From: Nitratidesulfovibrio sp. SRB-5
GTDB taxonomy: Bacteria; Desulfobacterota; Desulfovibrionia; Desulfovibrionales; Desulfovibrionaceae
DNA: 64,000 nucleotides
Direction: 5' to 3'
Assembly (NCBI RefSeq): GCF_019931275.1
Contig: NZ_JAIOTY010000002.1
Coordinates: 310,001-374,000 of the forward strand
The translations under genes were made by a program, and so were the position numbers. Below, in pieces: positions 37,720-45,804 of the stretch. How positions within the stretch are numbered: position 1 is the first letter of the stretch; every line of letters starts with the position of its first letter. Below the pieces are notes generated by a model. That model was given only the letters and a program-made list of their open reading frames with translations, made no database searches and was not told the origin of the DNA.

Positions 37720-39383
37720 AGTATGGCTCTGGCTGCGATCGTGTGTATCTGCTTCTCAGCAGCACTGATTGCTTTGATCAAGTTCTTTTCAAAGTCTAGG
37801 CACAGAGCGGAATTGTCCTTCTTCCATATGTCGAATGCCTTGTCGGCGAGAGCCTGTATTGTTTGATCTTTGTAGAAATTTTTAAAGGTGCTGCGTATGA
37901 TGCCACCTTCCGCCTTAATGCCTGGCAGCATTTGAGAAAGGTTTATTGGGGCCTCTGAATTGATGTTGAGCAGCTGGCGAATCTCTCTCGCGATTCTATA
38001 AAAAACATCTTTGGTTATTCTGAGTTCATTTTCCCATATTGCATGGTCTCTGCTGAAATTTGAAAGCAATTCAAAGAGCAGTTGATCGGGGGGGATGGCT
38101 CCAGGGAGTTTTACGGCTGTGGGGATCTTTGGGACGGATTTAACATCTTGGTCGAAGCATATTATGCTATTTTTGGAAAACTCTTCTATTTTTTCTTTAA
38201 TGAGATTTTTGTAGTTTTCACAGCCGAGATTTGCTTTTGATATCTTGAGGCGCCGTTTGATTTTACTTCCAACGATTCTTTTAAAGAAATGTTTGGCTTC
38301 ACCATCCTCAAAGTAGATATTTATTTTGGGGATTGCGAGGCCAAGGCGCAGGGGCTCAACCTTGAGATCTGCGAGTATCTCTGCCCACGAGTAGTTTTCG
38401 TGGATCTCCATTTTTTCGCGATGGCTTGATATATATACTACGCTGTAATCGCTTTTTGATTTATCACTAAGCCACTTGACGCGTTCTATGAGTGTTGGAG
38501 AATGCGAAGTTATGATGATCTGTAGGTCGCATTCTTTTGAAAATCTTGTAAGTAAGTTGATAAGCTCTATTTGGGCGGCAGGGAAAAGCGCGGCATCCGC
38601 TTCGTCAATAAGAAGAATTCCGCCGTGGTAATTTTTATAAGTTTCTTTGAGTATTTTGAATGAATAGAGCGATTGTATTATTTGTCCAGCGTTGTCATCG
38701 CCAACCGATACGGACTCGTGATCATAGTGGCTAGCGTGTCCAACTATGGAAGGGAGTGTTCCCTCTGTTGCTGTGAGTTCGCAGCAGTTGCTTTTTAATA
38801 GAAGTCTGTTGAGGTCAGAAAGCATTTTGCCTTGAAGGGAGGAGATGGCATCACGGGTTATTGGTGTGTATTTATCTCTTTCTGATATGGGGAGCAGTCT
38901 TTTTATGCTGAGGTATATCAAAGGGTGCGTTACGTTTCTGCTGGCATTATCCGTGTATTTTGTGCTGTTGTTTCGAAGGACGGGGCGCGGAAATGTTCTG
39001 TCTTTTGAACCTACGAGAGTGAGTTTGAGGTCAGTTAACTTTGTATCTTCAGCGCCATCATATATTTTGATGGCGACGTCCATATCTTTTGCTTTATCAA
39101 AAGTCTTTGAAAATCTGAAGTGTTCACTAAACTTGGATTCGAATTGTGCGCCGGAAATGGTTCGATAGTCTTTAAGTGACGAGTCCGGGGGGTGTTGTGT
39201 GTAGTCAGTTCTAAAGCTGAAAGTTTGGGCTATTAAACCTAGAATTGTCGACTTTGAAGTTCCATTTTTTCCGCAGATCACTGTTATTCTGTCGGCAAAT
39301 TTGACGTTAACGTCGATTAGACCTCGAAACTTTTGAATGTTTATTTCGTGAATTTTTGTGATTTTGTTTTTCATGTCTGCCAT
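37716..39383 (-). CDS. OLD-family-like ATPase with TOPRIM nuclease domain
   Basis: A 555-residue protein. The SMC/ABC-like ATPase has Walker A GKNGTSKST (38-46, Ser replacing the second Gly), Walker B ILLIDE (256-261) and H-loop TSHSP (292-296). The C-terminal part has TOPRIM-type acidic residues in YFEDGEAKHFF (Glu359) and CFDQD (Asp411, Asp413), then LPG (427-429), the pattern of OLD-type nucleases. P2 Old and related two-domain proteins exclude other phages. The start is 24 bp after the repressor stop, with GGAG before it, so it is co-transcribed with the repressor in the lysogen. AT-rich. Confidence 0.82.
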   Translation of the reverse strand: MADMKNKITKIHEINIQKFRGLIDVNVKFADRITVICGKNGTSKSTILGLIAQTFSFRTDYTQHPPDSSLKDYRTISGAQFESKFSEHFRFSKTFDKAKDMDVAIKIYDGAEDTKLTDLKLTLVGSKDRTFPRPVLRNNSTKYTDNASRNVTHPLIYLSIKRLLPISERDKYTPITRDAISSLQGKMLSDLNRLLLKSNCCELTATEGTLPSIVGHASHYDHESVSVGDDNAGQIIQSLYSFKILKETYKNYHGGILLIDEADAALFPAAQIELINLLTRFSKECDLQIIITSHSPTLIERVKWLSDKSKSDYSVVYISSHREKMEIHENYSWAEILADLKVEPLRLGLAIPKINIYFEDGEAKHFFKRIVGSKIKRRLKISKANLGCENYKNLIKEKIEEFSKNSIICFDQDVKSVPKIPTAVKLPGAIPPDQLLFELLSNFSRDHAIWENELRITKDVFYRIAREIRQLLNINSEAPINLSQMLPGIKAEGGIIRSTFKNFYKDQTIQALADKAFDIWKKDNSALCLDFEKNLIKAISAAEKQIHTIAARAIL

Positions 39384-39407
39384 TATTGAGCTCCGTGTCT
39401 GTGGTTT

Positions 39408-40094
39408 TTATACCTTTTGAAGAACCCAAATGACTTTTCCTATTATTATTCCTTCAAGATCTTCGCATGATATGTACTGGTCGGGCCATCGGGGGTTGTC
39501 AGAACGCAAAATGATGCCATTGCTTTCCCCTTGAAAGACTCTTTTTACGACAAGCCCAAAAGGTGGCCTGTTTACCAGATAGATATGTCCCTCTTCAAGT
39601 TGTCCATGAGCAGGGATGACACCGACACACGAGTCTTTGTGTATAGTGGGCTCCATGCTGTCACCGTTTACTTGGACTGCGCGCATGTTAGGGTGAAAGT
39701 AACTAGGTAAAATCTGTAGCATACGCTCAGGTTCGCTAAGGAAAAAATCAATTTCATGCCCTGCCCCTGCATGCGCGACAACCGGAATAGAGGGAAGTCC
39801 TTCAGCGTGCGGTATGGTTTCTTCCGGGGCATTTGGGGCGACACGCTTTATCGTAGGCGGCGGAAGGAAATCTTGTGCGCTATAGCCGAGTGCTTCAAGG
39901 TAGCGAAGCATGTTGGGAAAAGGAGCATTTGCTGCTTCTCGATTTTTATTTAGCCACTCGCCGATAAGGGCGCGATTCTTAACGCCCAAGATGCGCGCGA
40001 TCTCGTCAAGCGTCTTCCCCTCCCTTTTCAGGGCTTGGACACCCGCGAGAACTGCTTGCCAAGCGTCTTGTGCGACTTTGTTCCACTTATCCAT
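39408..40094 (-). CDS. Phage repressor, S24/LexA-like (CI)
   Basis: A 228-residue repressor from MDKWNKVAQD. The HTH lies at about 27-50 (KTLDEIARILGVKNRALIGEWL). The self-cleaving protease has Ser146 in GDSMEPT and Lys184 in LVVKRVF, with a candidate Ala109-Gly110 cleavage bond in VAHAGAGHE. It should hold lysogeny and be inactivated via RecA/SOS. A TTG-started extension to 40136 would run through an operator repeat, so it is rejected. No strong RBS precedes the ATG. Confidence 0.92.
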   Translation of the reverse strand: MDKWNKVAQDAWQAVLAGVQALKREGKTLDEIARILGVKNRALIGEWLNKNREAANAPFPNMLRYLEALGYSAQDFLPPPTIKRVAPNAPEETIPHAEGLPSIPVVAHAGAGHEIDFFLSEPERMLQILPSYFHPNMRAVQVNGDSMEPTIHKDSCVGVIPAHGQLEEGHIYLVNRPPFGLVVKRVFQGESNGIILRSDNPRWPDQYISCEDLEGIIIGKVIWVLQKV

Positions 40095-40127
40095 TTTTTT
40101 TAGGTAGCTGGTGGGAGTGTTTTCAGC

Positions 40128-40176
40128 AAGAAACAAAGTCGTTGTTTATTGATGTATTTGTTCTCTTGTGAGAACA
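40128..40176. promoter_or_regulatory. Right operator region (OR) between repressor and cro-like gene
   Basis: The perfect dyad TGTTCTC-TTGT-GAGAACA (40159-40176) and AAGAAACAAAGTC (40128-40140), shared with OL, lie in the 88-bp divergent gap. The dyad abuts the RBS of the cro-like gene. Promoter boxes here are not clear. Confidence 0.65.
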
Positions 40177-40182
40177 TGAGGT

Positions 40183-40401
40183 ATGGAAAATGTTCTTGAG
40201 CAATTTCGAAAAAATCACGGGCTTTCATACGGGGCACTAGCCCTAGCCGCAGGCGTGTCTTCCCGTGGATCGGTGTACTGTCATTGCCAGGGGCGGCGCC
40301 GAATCTCAGCAGAGATGGCTATCCGTTACTCCGTTCGTCTTTCCATTCCGTTGTATTTAATTCGTCCAGACCTTTGGCCCCCACCCCGCGACGCGGCCTG
40401 A
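40183..40401 (+). CDS. Cro-like HTH protein
   Basis: A 72-residue protein, first of the rightward genes, with a helix-turn-helix at about 12-45 (GLSYGALALAAGVSSRGSVYCHCQG). Small size and divergence from the repressor across OR make it the Cro counterpart that commits to lytic growth. The RBS GAGG is only 1-2 nt from the ATG. Confidence 0.7.
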   Translation: MENVLEQFRKNHGLSYGALALAAGVSSRGSVYCHCQGRRRISAEMAIRYSVRLSIPLYLIRPDLWPPPRDAA

Positions 40402-40473
40402 CGGCATGGCATGCCCATGCTGCCGGGCCGCGTTGTCACTTCAACCCGCCTGCGGGCGGAACCAGGAGGCAGC

Positions 40474-40704
40474 ATGCAAATGTTCGGGCGCTTCCACTTC
40501 TTCGAGCGCAAGGAGGCCAAGGGCTCACCTGTGCCGAGCATCCACGCCTACTTCGAGTTCCTGCACGAAGACCGGCCCGAGTTCTGGTTCCACGTGAAGG
40601 GCGTGGGCTCGCTGCGCTTCAAAAGGGTAAGCCGCACGCTCTACCAATTAGCTGAAGCGCGTCCGGAAGTTGGGCCACTCCTTTGCGCAGCAGATCAAGG
40701 GTGA
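40474..40704 (+). CDS. Small phage protein
   Basis: The start MQMFGRFHFFERKEAKG follows AGGAGGCAGC; 76 residues. The first 50 residues look protein-like (FEFLHEDRPEFWFHVKGVGSLRF). The last 28 overlap the 3' end of the convergent gene by 86 bp and may be an acquired tail. Not recognised. Confidence 0.5.
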   Translation: MQMFGRFHFFERKEAKGSPVPSIHAYFEFLHEDRPEFWFHVKGVGSLRFKRVSRTLYQLAEARPEVGPLLCAADQG

Positions 40705-41101
40705 GGGCTTTCAGGGCTTCTGCGGGGAGATTGGCGATGGCCGCCTTGAGCTTGCTGCGCTGTGGTTCGGGAAGCTCGGCCATAGCCGCCTTGGCGAGGA
40801 GAAGCTCGCGGATGGTGTCCTGCTCAAGGCGGATGGTGAAGGTTTGCTTCTGGGCGGTGTAGCCCCCGTGTTCGGAGATGGCGTCTTGGCCTTCCGAGGT
40901 AATTTTTGCCGTCAAGCATGTGCGGGGGCTGTCGTTGGTCTCAACGATCAAGCCGTCAATGAGTCCGTGCCCGTCGAGGTAGATCAGCGCCTTGTTGCAG
41001 GCATCGGGCTCGCCGTACTGGTGAAAATCTTTTGCCGCTACCTCTTCGGGGCTGGCCTCGTCCAAGTGCTTGAGGATGGCAATTTGAAGTTTGCTGAGCA
41101 T
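40619..41101 (-). CDS. Winged-helix-like phage protein
   Basis: A 160-residue protein, AGGGAGGGACC before the ATG. The N-terminus (MLSKLQIAILKHLDEASPEEVAA...NKALIYLDGHGLIDGLIV) looks like a winged helix. The C-terminal half is helical. Reads against the rightward genes, so it is a separately controlled gene inside the early region. Not recognised. Confidence 0.65.
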   Translation of the reverse strand: MLSKLQIAILKHLDEASPEEVAAKDFHQYGEPDACNKALIYLDGHGLIDGLIVETNDSPRTCLTAKITSEGQDAISEHGGYTAQKQTFTIRLEQDTIRELLLAKAAMAELPEPQRSKLKAAIANLPAEALKALTLDLLRKGVAQLPDALQLIGRACGLPF

Positions 41102-41207
41102 GGTCCCTCCCTTGGTTGAAGGTTGGAGTGGCTACCGCCTCCATACCGAGGATTCGTGGCCGGGGGCAATCCGCCCCCGGCATTGCGGGCGGGAGGGTGA
41201 TCCCCCG

Positions 41208-41504
41208 CTACAGTTGGCAGATGACCTTGGCGATGCGGCCCGGTTGCGTGGCGTCATAGTCAGCACGAGGGCCGGGAAACGGGATGTCTGTGAGTTCGAT
41301 CTCCTCGATGTCCTCCAGTCGGTAGGTCCGCCAGCCAGCAACAGGGAACGGCGTGTCCGGGATGGGGGATTGATAGGACTTGAGCAAGAGCTTGCCGTTG
41401 GCGCTGAGTCCCAGAAGGTGTGGCTCGATCATGCATTCATGCTCTGCGCAGCGGACGAAAAGGCAGCAGCGGTTCCGGATGGCGGTACTGATGAGATCGT
41501 TCAT
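41208..41504 (-). CDS. WYL-like small protein
   Basis: A 98-residue protein with the pattern MIEPHLLGLSANGKLLLKSYQ and WRTYRLEDIEEIEL, which fits a free-standing WYL-type ligand-binding fold. WYL domains regulate bacterial defence genes when joined to an HTH; no HTH is present. It lies upstream of the winged-helix gene in the same direction (106-bp gap), so the two could act together. Confidence 0.5.
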   Translation of the reverse strand: MNDLISTAIRNRCCLFVRCAEHECMIEPHLLGLSANGKLLLKSYQSPIPDTPFPVAGWRTYRLEDIEEIELTDIPFPGPRADYDATQPGRIAKVICQL

Positions 41505-41665
41505 GAGGTGCCCCGCGAGAATGAGTGTGCTGATGGGTAGTTATCTCTTCTTGTGGGGTAGGGCGGGCACACGGGCAAGGTCAATTATGCAGCATGATTT
41601 TTACAGGACGCGGGGCGCTGCTGCCGGTGGAGGCTGGTCGGGTGCTGGCGATGCAGCATCCTGCA

Positions 41666-41905
41666 TCAAGGGTGCATCGGCAGCCGTAGCTGGTACTCGG
41701 CGCACAAGCGCGCCCCATGCCCTCCCGCGTGGTAACGCAGAGCCGTTGCAACCACGGCATCAAGCAACGAGCCGGACAACGCGGGGGAGGGGAGCAGGAC
41801 GGATCGCCAGTCCACGTCTCCCGGCGAGGTCAGGCGGACCAGGGCGACGTGGTTGCCGTTCAGGCACCGGCGGCTGGTGACGTGGACATGCACCTTCTTT
41901 TCCAT
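41666..41905 (-). CDS. Possible small protein, divergent from the CII-like gene
   Basis: A 79-residue frame (MEKKVHVHVTSRRCLNGNHV at the start) that reads as a plausible beta-rich protein, but without a clear RBS. Not recognised and not certain to be real. Confidence 0.35.
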   Translation of the reverse strand: MEKKVHVHVTSRRCLNGNHVALVRLTSPGDVDWRSVLLPSPALSGSLLDAVVATALRYHAGGHGARLCAEYQLRLPMHP

Positions 41906-41964
41906 GCTCACACGTTACCCCGACATGCGCCAAGAGAAAATGAAACTTGTCAGGAGGTTGTTTA

Positions 41965-42387
41965 ATGCGCGCGTTGGAAGATGTGATCGCGGACATGGTG
42001 GAGAACTCGGGGCGTACCCTGACGGCCATCGCCGCCGAGATCGGCAAGCACAAGTCCGCGCTCTCGCGCGAGCTTTCCCCCTATGACGCGGGCGCTAAGC
42101 TCGGCGTCGAGTCGTTGGTGCCGCTGATGCGCGCCTGCCGCTCCGTGGCCCCGCTGGAGGCGCTGGCCGGGTTCATGGGCTACGGGTTGCGCCCCCTTGG
42201 CGGCGAGCCGGATGGCCGGAGCATGGAGGACGAGTGCCTGCAAGGCTACGAGGCCGTGACCGACTTCATCAAGGCCGCGCGGGCCGGGCGGCACTACACC
42301 GACCTCATGCCCAGGCTGCGCGCCGCGCTCAAGGAACTGGAGGACGTGGTTGTGCGCGCCAGAGACCGGGACAGCGGCGCAGGGTAG
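41965..42387 (+). CDS. CII-like phage regulatory protein
   Basis: A 140-residue protein from MRALEDVIADMVENSGRTLT, preceded by AGGAGGTTGTTTA. HTH at about 18-50 (TLTAIAAEIGKHKSALSREL), then a helical C-terminal part (YEAVTDFIKAARAGRHYTDLMP). This fits the phage regulatory CII family. Expected to influence the lysis/lysogeny choice. It is followed by about 270 bp without a confident gene. Confidence 0.7.
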   Translation: MRALEDVIADMVENSGRTLTAIAAEIGKHKSALSRELSPYDAGAKLGVESLVPLMRACRSVAPLEALAGFMGYGLRPLGGEPDGRSMEDECLQGYEAVTDFIKAARAGRHYTDLMPRLRAALKELEDVVVRARDRDSGAG

Positions 42388-42662
42388 GTGCTCTCCGTGC
42401 CGCGTGGTGTGGTTGCGGACTGTGGAGCCAATCTGGCTGCGACGCAGTGGTGCGCGGCCCGAAAAGAGAGAAGCCCCCGTGGTGCAGACGGAGGCTCCTC
42501 AGAGAGGGAGTACATCGGAGGTGATGTGCTCTCAAGATGTGTAGTGTCCACTTCTGGTGCGGTCAACATGAATTGCTGATGTTGCGCAATAACCACAAAG
42601 GGATACGCAAGGCGGGATAGCGCGGCGGTGACGCCGTGTGCCCATGCATGAAGGGGGCGCGT

Positions 42663-43013
42663 GTGACGGGACAGTACAGGCAGCGTGAAGTCCAATTAGC
42701 GGGCGATTCCCGGCACTGCGATGCAGGAGTGGCAAGCCTGCGTGCGTCCGGGGTTGGTCGCTCCCCTGCGCGGGGCGATGCTCAGGGCGTGCCCTGTGGA
42801 TGCCCCTACCGCCCCAAGTCGCCCGAGCAGATCGGCTACACGACGCCGGAGGCTGCCCGCGCCGCGTATCTCCGCTATCCCCACCTGCGCCCGTGCCCCT
42901 TCACCAAGCCACCCTGGCAGTGGCTGCACGTCGAGTGGTGCAAGACCCGTTGCTGGGGGAGGAGGGGGCAGGAGCCGGAGGGGAGGGGGAGAGGGGGGCA
43001 CCCTGTCCGGTGA
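42663..43013 (+). CDS. Possible small cysteine-containing phage protein
   Basis: A 116-residue frame from GTG. The middle (CPYRPKSPEQIGYTTPEAARA then YPHLRPCPFTKPPWQWLHVEWC) looks protein-like with paired Cys residues. Both ends are low in information and the start is a guess. Not recognised. Confidence 0.35.
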   Translation: MTGQYRQREVQLAGDSRHCDAGVASLRASGVGRSPARGDAQGVPCGCPYRPKSPEQIGYTTPEAARAAYLRYPHLRPCPFTKPPWQWLHVEWCKTRCWGRRGQEPEGRGRGGHPVR

Positions 43014-43035
43014 GGGCGCTTGTATTCATAACCGT

Positions 43036-43159
43036 TAAAAGACGCGTCCGAGGTTCACAGGTAGTTGGGTGCGGACGGCAGGGTGCATTTTTTCGCCGAC
43101 GCTAAAAGACGCGCGGCAAGGGCACAGCTATTCGGGTGTGAAGGGCAGGGTGTGTTTTT
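43036..43159. repeat. Two imperfect 57-nt direct repeats plus stem-loop
   Basis: Copies at 43036-43092 and 43103-43159 align without gaps at 42 of 57 positions. Both begin TAAAAGACGCG, share GGCAGGGTG and end in TTTTT. A 9-bp inverted repeat GCAGGGTGT / ACACCCTGC (43145-43177) overlaps the second copy. They lie in a 300-bp gene-free stretch (43014-43310) upstream of the replication gene, so iterons or small RNAs are possible. Confidence 0.6.
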
Positions 43160-43310
43160 GGAGATTTTACACCCTGCAATACAAAGGAAAAAAGTGTGCT
43201 ATAGCCCGAGAGATTGCCCTTCGACCGGCGTCTTTTTCAGGTGAGGCGCAGATCGTTTGCATAGCGTGCGCTGGTTCCGGAAATCCGGGGCCGGACATGC
43301 GAGGGTGGTC

Positions 43311-43544
43311 ATGAAGTTGGAAACGACGCTCACGTGGACGCGGTACGACGGCACGCCGGGCACATTGCCCGAAGTGGGTCAGAGCGTGCTGCTTGAACGG
43401 GGCGGAAGGGTGCTGCCTGGCGCGGCCCGGCTGTACTCCCTCCCCTCCGCTGGGCGGTTGTGGTTGTGCCGCGACGAATGGTTGGCCCTTGCCCATGGTG
43501 ACCTGTGGGCGCCGTGGCCAGATGCGCCGACACGAAGGCGGTGA
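43311..43544 (+). CDS. Small phage protein, DUF551-like
   Basis: A 77-residue protein (MKLETTLTWTRYDGTPGTLPE at the start). The pattern W-x-Y..GTLPEVGQSVLL then WLCRDEWLALAHGDLWAPWPD resembles the DUF551 phage family. Function unknown. Confidence 0.55.
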   Translation: MKLETTLTWTRYDGTPGTLPEVGQSVLLERGGRVLPGAARLYSLPSAGRLWLCRDEWLALAHGDLWAPWPDAPTRRR

Positions 43545-43546
43545 GG

Positions 43547-43762
43547 TTACCCTTGAGCCTTGGCGTTTTCTTCCTCGGTTCGCATTTCAAGCGCTTCGCT
43601 GGCGCAAGCCTGAAGAGCCTCGATTATTGCCGGGATGTCTTCAGGAGCCAGAACAACTAGGGCCTCATCCTGCATTTCAAAGTTCTTCTGGCGAATCGTG
43701 ACCGTAAGCTGATCATTCACGAAAATTTCTGTCTCCGGTCGGTAGTGAAGCTTGAAGGACAT
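43547..43762 (-). CDS. Small phage protein
   Basis: A 71-residue protein (MSFKLHYRPETEIFVNDQLT), AAGGAGGGAAAAGC before the ATG. Beta-strand-like start, helical end. It is divergent from the replication gene with only 26 bp between start codons, so the two share a control region. Not recognised. Confidence 0.6.
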   Translation of the reverse strand: MSFKLHYRPETEIFVNDQLTVTIRQKNFEMQDEALVVLAPEDIPAIIEALQACASEALEMRTEEENAKAQG

Positions 43763-43788
43763 GCTTTTCCCTCCTTGGGGGTTTTCTG

Positions 43789-44703
43789 ATGAACAGAGGA
43801 TATATCAAGGTTTGGCGCAAGCTGGAAGACAGCGGAATCATGGCTAATGCAGAGGTGTGCCAGCTTTTCCTGTACCTGATGCTCAAAGCGTCGTCCAAGC
43901 CGCGCAAGCAGTTGGTGGGTACCACCTCCGTTGAGCTTCTTCCGGGGCAAGTCATCATCGGGCGCAAGCGATTAGCTGCGGACCTTTGCTCGACCGAAAG
44001 GAAGGTTCGGACCTGTCTGGCAACGCTTGAAAGTATGGGGATTATCGCCCAGCAGGCGACCAACAAGTTTACCGTGGTTTCCCTTGTGAACTGGGGAAGA
44101 TATCAGGCTGAAAGATCAGCAGGCGACCAGCAGATTGACCCGCAAGGTGGCCAGCTATCCGGCCAGCACACGACCAGCAGGCGGCCAGCAAGCGACCAGC
44201 AGACGACCACAAACAAGAATTTAAGAATGGGAGAAGAGAAGAATAAAGGCACCCCCCCTACCCCCCCGTTGGGGGGTGGAGACGGGTTGGGACCGGTCGA
44301 TTCTCTCCCTTCCGAAGAGCCTGATGTGCCAGAACCGCCTCGCCATGTCCCGGACATTGAGCTTGAGCAGTTCCTCGAAGCCTACCCCGAGCGCGCCCGG
44401 CAGCCGATCTACGCCGTCTTGCCGTCGTGGTTGGCCATGAAGAAGGCCAGGGCGTACCCCGGCCTCCCCCGGCTCTTCGATGCCTTGTCCGAGTGGGAGA
44501 ACAGCGAGCAATGGGCCAAGGAGGGTGGACGGTTCATCCCGTCGCCCCAGAAGTTCCTCTCCGGGCGGTTTTGGCTCAACAAGCCGCCACGGTCGCCGGA
44601 CCCGTACGCCAACCTGCGGGGCAAGTCGTTCCACGAGATCAACACCGCCGACTATGAGGCCAGGCTGGCCAGAGAAGCAGAGCAGACGGAGGTACGGGCA
44701 TGA
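43789..44703 (+). CDS. Phage replication initiation protein (O-like, winged helix)
   Basis: A 304-residue protein. The N-terminal winged helix (RGYIKVWRKLEDSGIMANAEVCQLFLYLM, then RKRLAADLCSTERKVRTCLATLESMGII) matches phage replisome-organiser proteins. A disordered Gln/Pro/Gly linker follows, with a C7/G6 run at 44262-44278. The C-terminal helical domain (ERARQPIYAVLPSWLAMKKAR) probably contacts a helicase loader. Its TGA overlaps the ATG of the next gene. Confidence 0.8.
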   Translation: MNRGYIKVWRKLEDSGIMANAEVCQLFLYLMLKASSKPRKQLVGTTSVELLPGQVIIGRKRLAADLCSTERKVRTCLATLESMGIIAQQATNKFTVVSLVNWGRYQAERSAGDQQIDPQGGQLSGQHTTSRRPASDQQTTTNKNLRMGEEKNKGTPPTPPLGGGDGLGPVDSLPSEEPDVPEPPRHVPDIELEQFLEAYPERARQPIYAVLPSWLAMKKARAYPGLPRLFDALSEWENSEQWAKEGGRFIPSPQKFLSGRFWLNKPPRSPDPYANLRGKSFHEINTADYEARLAREAEQTEVRA

Positions 44704-45332
44704 GCAAGGCAACGCCACGGAACATGGGGCGGACGGCATTCGAGGCGCTGGTGAGCGATGTCTACGCGGGGTTCGGGTGCAACCCGCCCGGCGAGCGTTC
44801 CCGCGACATCTGGTTCGAGCAGTGCGGGCATGTCCCGTCGGGGCCACCGCTGGAGTGGATTCGGCAGCGTCTGCTCGACGGCGCCACGCTGCCGCGCAAC
44901 CTCGGTCAGGCCATCCGCGTGTTGTGGGAGGAGTGGCAGGCCAACCACCCCGAGCAGGTGGTCAGCGATTCCCGCTGCTGCTCCGAGTGCGATGTGCCGG
45001 GCGTGATCTTCGCCTGGGCACCGGCCCGCGATCCGCGCACCGGAGCGGACACGTGGCAGCGCCTGGTCCGCCGGTGCCGGTGCCATCCCGGCGGCAACGG
45101 GGAGACGCGGCGCGACATCGAGGCGCTGGGACTCATGGTCATGCCGCGCGGCTACGTGGGCGGCACCGTGGCCTTCGAGCGCGAACGCCTCGGGCTCTAC
45201 CCGGACAGGGGCAACCATGGCGTGCCGGTGCCGCGCGCAGTGCGGGCCTTCGAGCGTGGCGGCATGGACTGGCAGGAGCGACCGGAGCACGAGCGGGCAC
45301 GCGCCGAAGCCCTGGCGGGGGCCGCACGATGA
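44700..45332 (+). CDS. Phage protein with cysteine-rich zinc-binding motif
   Basis: A 210-residue protein. The N-terminal half is helical (FEALVSDVYAGFGCNPPGERSRDIWFEQCG). The centre has CCSEC and CRC, a likely zinc site. ATGA overlap on both sides couples it to the replication gene and the nuclease gene, so a replication role is likely. Not recognised further. Confidence 0.65.
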   Translation: MSKATPRNMGRTAFEALVSDVYAGFGCNPPGERSRDIWFEQCGHVPSGPPLEWIRQRLLDGATLPRNLGQAIRVLWEEWQANHPEQVVSDSRCCSECDVPGVIFAWAPARDPRTGADTWQRLVRRCRCHPGGNGETRRDIEALGLMVMPRGYVGGTVAFERERLGLYPDRGNHGVPVPRAVRAFERGGMDWQERPEHERARAEALAGAAR

Positions 45333-45796
45333 GTACGGTCAGCGCAGCAGAGATCAAGGCGGCTGGGGGGCTGGAAAAGTGGATGCGCAACCGCGCGCCG
45401 GTGCAGGCAGCGCCACCCGTGCAGCGCCCGGCAGGTGTCCCGGCGCCGGTGAAGGCCAAGGGGCGGCTACCCGCGCCCGGCCGGACCTACCGCAGCGAAG
45501 GGATGAATCAGACCGAGGCCCGGTATGCCGAGCATCTGGCCGCCCTCGAACGGGCGGGCAAGATCGTGGGCTGGGACTACGAGGGGCTCAAGCTGCGGCT
45601 CGCCGACAAGACGTTCTACACGCCCGACTTTCTCGTGATTCGGGCGAGTGGCGCTGTCGAGCTTCACGAGGTGAAAGGGCACTGGGAAGATGATGCCCGC
45701 GTGAAGATCAAGGTCGCGGCCAAGCAGAAGCCTTGGTTTACGTTCGTAGCCGTGAAGCCCGGCAAGCGCGGTGAGTGGGAAGTGGAGAGGTTCTGA
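45329..45796 (+). CDS. DUF1064 phage endonuclease (Holliday-junction-resolvase-like)
   Basis: A 155-residue protein beginning MSTVSAAEIKAAGGLEKWM. From about 58 the pattern MNQTEARYAEHLAALERAGKI, then TPDFLVI, HEVKGHWEDDARVKIK, is DUF1064, with PD-(D/E)xK-type residues in the DFLVI and EVKG strands. Such enzymes process recombination/replication intermediates. ATGA overlap with the upstream gene. Confidence 0.82.
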   Translation: MSTVSAAEIKAAGGLEKWMRNRAPVQAAPPVQRPAGVPAPVKAKGRLPAPGRTYRSEGMNQTEARYAEHLAALERAGKIVGWDYEGLKLRLADKTFYTPDFLVIRASGAVELHEVKGHWEDDARVKIKVAAKQKPWFTFVAVKPGKRGEWEVERF

Positions 45797-45804
45797 TGCC
45801 CGGA

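Noticed and set aside
40095-40136. TTG-started longer repressor
   Set aside because: The extension covers the AAGAAACAAAGTC operator repeat and has no RBS; the shorter protein contains the whole HTH.
44262-44278. C-run/G-run hairpin as a terminator in the replication gene
   Set aside because: It lies in the coding linker of an intact gene and has no T-tract; most likely a codon-level low-complexity effect.
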